Shown piece by piece: positions 60,462 through 64,000 of a stretch of DNA of 64,000 bases. The translations under genes were made by a program, and so were the position numbers. Positions within the stretch are counted from its first letter, which is position 1; each line of letters opens with the position of its first letter. A model generated the notes under the pieces. That model had not been told where the DNA came from. It made no database searches and saw only the letters and a list, made by a program, of their open reading frames with translations. This DNA comes from Ustilaginoidea virens (taxonomy: Eukaryota; Ascomycota; Sordariomycetes; Hypocreales; Clavicipitaceae), in assembly GCF_000687475.1 (NCBI RefSeq), contig NC_057319.1, positions 5,683,405 through 5,747,404 of the forward strand. The letters run 5' to 3'.

Positions 60462-61680
60462 TAAAGTATTACTATATACTATACACTATTAAACTCGCGT
60501 GCACGTAAAGTATCCGACTGTTATTGTTTTTTTAAGCTAAATCTGGAAAATTATCTAGCGATAGGGGTATTATACCTACATACCTACTAAATATTAAATC
60601 GACTTAGTATATACTTATATGCGCTAAATTTCGCATATATATAAAGTACCGCTCTATAATAAGGGGCAACTATTTGCTCCCTAGGGCAACCAGTTGAGTA
60701 AAGTATTACTATATACTATGCATTATTAAACTCGCGTGTATATAAAGTATCCAACTATCGTTATTTTTTTAAGCTAAATCTAGAAAATCATCTAGCGATA
60801 GGGGTGTTATACCTATATACCTACTAAATATTAAATCGACTTAGTATATACTTATATACGCTAAATTTCGCGTGTATATAAAGTACCGCTCTATAATAAG
60901 GGGCAACTATTTGCTCCCTAGGGCAACTAGTTGAGTAAAGTATTACTATATACTATGCACTATTAAACTCGCGTGTACGTAAAGTATCCGACTGTTGTTG
61001 TTTTTTTAAGCTAAATCTAGAAAATGCTCTAGCGATAGGGGTATTATACCTACGTACCTACTAAATATTAAATCGACTCAGTATATGCTTATATGCGCTA
61101 AATTTCGCGTGCATATAAAGTACCGCTCTATAATAAGGGGCAACTATTTGCTCCCTAGGGCAACTAGTTGAGTAAAGTATTACTATATACTATACACTAT
61201 TAAACTCGCGTACACATAAAGTATTTAACTATTATTGTTTTTTTAAGCTAAATCTAGAAAATCCTCTGGCGATAGGGGTGTTATACCTATATACCTACTA
61301 AATATTAAATCGACTTAGTATATGCTTATATGCGCTAAATTTCGCGTGTATATAAAGTACCGCTCTATAATAAGGGGCAACTATTTGCTCCCTAGGGCAA
61401 CTAGTTGAGTAAAGTATCACTATATACTATGCACTATTAAACTCGCGTGTATATAAAGTATCCGACTATTATTGTTTTTTTAAGCTAAATCTGGAAAATC
61501 CTTTGGCGATAGGGGTGTTATACCTATATACCTACTAAATATTAAATCGACTTAGTATATACTCGTATGCGCTAAATTTCGCGTATATATAAAGTACCGC
61601 TCTATAAGTAAGGGGCAAATATTTGACTAAAGTATCACTATATATTATGCACTATAAAATTCGCGTGTATATAAAGTATC
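60462..61680. repeat. 237-bp tandem satellite, five copies plus a partial sixth
   Basis: The landmark TAAAGTATTACTATATACTA (or its near copy) starts at 60462, 60699, 60936, 61173 and 61410, exactly 237 bp apart, and again at 61628 after a shortened 218-bp unit. Copies differ mainly by transitions. Confidence 0.93.
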
Positions 61681-61683
61681 CTA

Positions 61684-61940
61684 AAGGCGCGCAAGCAATA
61701 TATGTGATCACCTTACTATAAAGGCTGGCAGGGGATTCGGCAAAAGGCGCATAAGTAATACATATGACCTCACTCTAAAGGCATGCAGTGTATACAGCAA
61801 AAGGCGCGCAAGCAATACATATGACCTTACTCTAAAGGCATACAGGGCATACAGCAAAAGGCGCATAAGTAATATACGTGACCTTACTCTAAATATAGGC
61901 AGATGCGCTATTAGTATATATAATATTACCCTAAAGGCGT
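61684..61940. repeat. 57-60-bp tandem repeats
   Basis: AAGGCGC(G/A) starts at about 61684, 61744, 61801 and 61858, with a decayed fifth copy after it. A 78-codon open minus frame across them is a by-product of the repeat. Confidence 0.8.
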
Positions 61941-62165
61941 GCATATCAAATAAACCACTTCAGACCTACAGGTCCTAACTATACTATTGATTTAGTAGAA
62001 GTAAGATATATCTTCTTTATTCGTTTATTATTTCCCTTTATATACGCACCCTATATTATAATAGGTACCCTTTAATTCCTAATACTAGTACTACCACTTT
62101 ATAGCATATAGCGCTTTATATATATATCGTACTACTATATATTACCTTGTATATTTATCTCTTCG

Positions 62166-62472
62166 GACCTGCAGGTCCTAATAAGGCTTATATACCTACC
62201 TCTTCGGACCTGCAGGTCTTAGTAAGGCTTATATACCTACCTCTTCGGACCTATAGGTCTTAGTAAGGCTTACATGCTTATTTATTCGAACCTATAGGTC
62301 CTAATAGGCTTCTATTTATACTAGGCGAAGCGGTAATAAGGAGGAAAAGGGCAGATAGCGCTACATCTAACGATATAGCCTTTTTATATATGCGTGCCGC
62401 AGTTATATATGCGTGCTGCGGTTATATAGGCAGCTGTGGCCGTACCGCGGCCTTATATGCTATATACCTAGT
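62166..62472. repeat. Subtelomeric module, copy 1: GACCTNNAGGTC repeats plus tail
   Basis: Palindromes GACCTGCAGGTC or GACCTATAGGTC (one as GAACC) start at 62166, 62207, 62248 and 62288, about 41 bp apart. A tail beginning AGGCGAAGCGG (62324) follows, with TATATGCGTGC repeats. Confidence 0.8.
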
Positions 62473-62519
62473 TAGATGCGCTAAATAACTGGCTAACTAA
62501 CCGATTGACTAATAATTCT

Positions 62520-62870
62520 AATAGTATTATTATCTTACTTCTTATTATTTACTACCTTATGACCTTCTTCTTTACTAGCTTTATTCCTAATCTCTTTATA
62601 TATTACCCTTTATATTAATACTCTCCTTCTTTTTCTTTATCTTTACTCTCTTTTTTCTTTCTTATTTTTACTCTCCTTTTTCTTCTTTATTTTTACTTTT
62701 TTCTTTCTTTTTTATATATTACTCTCTTCCTTCTTTTTTATATTTTACTCTCTTCCTTCTTTCTTATATATTACTCTCTTTTTTTTTTTTTATATTTTAC
62801 TCTTTTCCTTCTTTCTTATATTTTACTCTCTTCTTTCTTTCTTATATTTTACTCTCCTCCTTATAGGATA
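62520..62870 (+). repeat. Strand-biased pyrimidine tract
   Basis: About 350 bp of C and T with short TTATATTTTACTCTCTTC units; almost no G on this strand. Lies between the two copies of the GACCT module. Confidence 0.85.
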
Positions 62871-62898
62871 TAATTTAGGCTTATATATATATTATTCA

Positions 62899-63279
62899 GA
62901 CCTATAGGTCCCAATAGGGCTTGCATACTTATTTATTTAGACCTACAGGTCCCAATAGGCCTTGCATACTTATTTATTTAGACCTGCAGGTCCTATAGGG
63001 CTTATATGCTTATTTATTTAGACCTGCAGGTCCTATAGGGTTTGCATGCTTATTTATTCAGACCTATAGGTCTTAATAAGCTTCTATCTATATTAGGCGA
63101 AGCGGGAAAAAGGAGGAAAAGGGCGGATAGTACTATATCTAACGATATGGCCTTTATATATATATATGCGGCAGTCATATATACGTGCTATAGTTATGTA
63201 TGCGTGCTGTAGATATAAGTGCGTACTAGGGTTATATAAGCAGCCGCTGCTATAACGCGGCTATATATGCTATATACCT
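62899..63279. repeat. Subtelomeric module, copy 2
   Basis: GACCTNNAGGTC palindromes at 62899, 62940, 62981, 63021 and 63061 and the same tail beginning AGGCGAAGCGG (63096). The copy 1 to copy 2 distance is about 770 bp. A single further palindrome is at 61970. Confidence 0.8.
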
Positions 63280-63312
63280 ATATACCTATTAGGTACGCTT
63301 ATTACTTCCTAT

Positions 63313-63567
63313 TGTGACGGACTGGCCCTAGGGCGACTGCGAATAGGCGTCAATCGGATGTATTGATAAAACTAAAGAGGAAGGGAGAAGAGCCCGAATC
63401 GGGTCCCTTCCGCAGTCTATATATATCTATATATAGCGCGGGCTAGAGCCCTAATATTGCCCTTATAGGCCCGCGCGTCTACCTTATATTATCCATTCCG
63501 GATTAGGCACGGGCATAGCCCGAGCCTCAGTCAATCTATAATACAGGCATAGCCCGAGTCCGTAATA
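63313..63567 (-). repeat. 3' LTR of the chromovirus
   Basis: Minus strand begins TATTACGGAC and ends GTCCGTCACA, nearly perfect inverted termini (TGTGACGGAC expected, two changes). Confidence 0.65.
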
Positions 63568-63894
63568 TACCCCCTTTCGCCGGGAAAAATTTCATCCGTT
63601 CCGTATTAGGGTTGCTATAGGGTTCGACCGGGTCTATTATATATCCAAATATCCCCCTATTTAACCTTAAATACCGCCTATACTGCGGTATCGTCGAAGT
63701 TCTCTAGCGGTTCCTAAGTCAGCGAATCGTACCCCTTTTATTTTACTAGCATATTACATTTGCCGCCACGACCCCGAGCGTTTTTAGTAGCTAATATCTC
63801 CTTAACCTCGAATTCCTTATGCAGGGTATTAGAGTCCTCTGGTAGGACTAGTAGGGGACCGGGCCTAGTATCTATAAGTATTTAGCTCGGCAGC
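63313..63894 (-). mobile_element. End of a Ty3/gypsy chromovirus: integrase chromodomain and 3' LTR, cut by the telomere
   Basis: On the minus strand 63890-63570 reads into a chromodomain: EFEVKEILATKNARGRGG, MLVK then KGYDSLT then EPLENFDD, with stops where conserved Trp residues stand in this domain (TGG to TAG). An LTR-like piece follows (63567-63313). The rest of the element would lie beyond 63894, where the telomere begins. Confidence 0.78.
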
Positions 63895-64000
63895 GGTTAG
63901 GGTTAGGGTAGGGTTAGGGTTTAGGGTAGGGTTTAGGGTTAGGGTTAGGGTTAGGGTTAGGGTTAGGGTTAGGGTTAGGGTTAGGGTTAGGGTTAGGGGT
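63895..64000 (+). repeat. Telomere, (TTAGGG)n
   Basis: About 17 units running to the last base in the 5'-TTAGGG-3' direction expected at a right-hand chromosome end. The first few units are irregular (TAGGG and TTTAGGG variants); the outer part is regular. Confidence 0.98.

Noticed and set aside
61708..61944. 78-codon minus frame with repeated LRVRSYVLL-like units
   Set aside because: Product of the 57-bp satellite; no independent coding evidence.
60000..63300. CRISPR-like array from regularly spaced palindromes
   Set aside because: Fungal nuclear DNA; spacers between the GACCT palindromes are themselves repeats, not unique, so this is a tandem satellite.

Overview
The window is the right-hand end of a filamentous ascomycete chromosome. 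It runs from ordinary gene space (about 1-46.8 kb, genes with short 50-100 nt GT-AG introns) into AT-rich, stop-riddled retroelement debris (about 46.9-63.9 kb) and ends in a TTAGGG telomere array (63895-64000). The organism is most probably the rice false smut fungus Ustilaginoidea virens (Villosiclava virens). A secreted, Kex2-type precursor on the minus strand (27528-27984) carries eight copies of the ustiloxin core tetrapeptide, three YAIG and five YVIG. To my knowledge this is the composition reported for the U. virens ustiloxin precursor; the Aspergillus flavus precursor carries YAIG only.

Layout. 1-1.5 kb: 5' part of a kinesin-4/chromokinesin gene, cut by the window edge. 4.2-7.3 kb: an EME1-type Holliday-junction nuclease subunit and a histidine phosphatase. 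10.5-12.7 kb: a Zn2Cys6 regulator. 13.4-14.2 kb: a secreted protein with internal repeats. 15.1-15.9 kb: a pyridoxamine-phosphate-oxidase-like protein. 16.3-41.1 kb: the ustiloxin RiPP (dikaritin) cluster, in order ustD(-), two flavin monooxygenases (+,+), tyrosinase ustQ(-), two UstY/DUF3328 oxidases (+,+), precursor ustA(-), P450 ustC(-), regulator ustR(+), methyltransferase ustM(-), GST-like ustS(+), MFS transporter ustT(+). 44.1-46.7 kb: an FHA-kinase and an unknown basic protein. I resolved exon structures for all intron-containing genes, and every joined reading frame is open and divisible by three.

How the cluster works (known from the A. flavus pathway, transferred here). UstA enters the secretory pathway, is cut at Lys-Arg sites, and its Tyr-(Ala/Val)-Ile-Gly cores are cyclised by UstYa/UstYb and the tyrosinase UstQ. 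UstM N-methylates the ring. UstC with a flavin monooxygenase adds and oxidises the sulfur-containing side chain. The second flavin monooxygenase and the PLP enzyme UstD build its terminal amino-acid moiety. UstR is the likely activator and UstT the likely exporter. No peptidase gene is seen in the cluster, so cleavage and trimming probably use general proteases.

A 10-mer, TTGGCGCCGC, often inside an inverted repeat, recurs upstream of ustA, one ustY and ustR and in the ustS-ustT gap. It is a candidate cluster operator and the main observation I could not match to anything described.

The distal 17 kb is nested and mutated transposon sequence. It holds a minus-strand Ty1/copia remnant, a Tad-like LINE split by a complete Ty1/copia element (704-bp LTRs, ATAAT target duplication), a 237-bp satellite, families of 57-bp and 41-bp repeats, and a minus-strand Ty3/gypsy chromovirus end onto which the telomere is directly joined. 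Most inactivating changes are of the C-to-T/G-to-A kind expected of repeat-induced point mutation.
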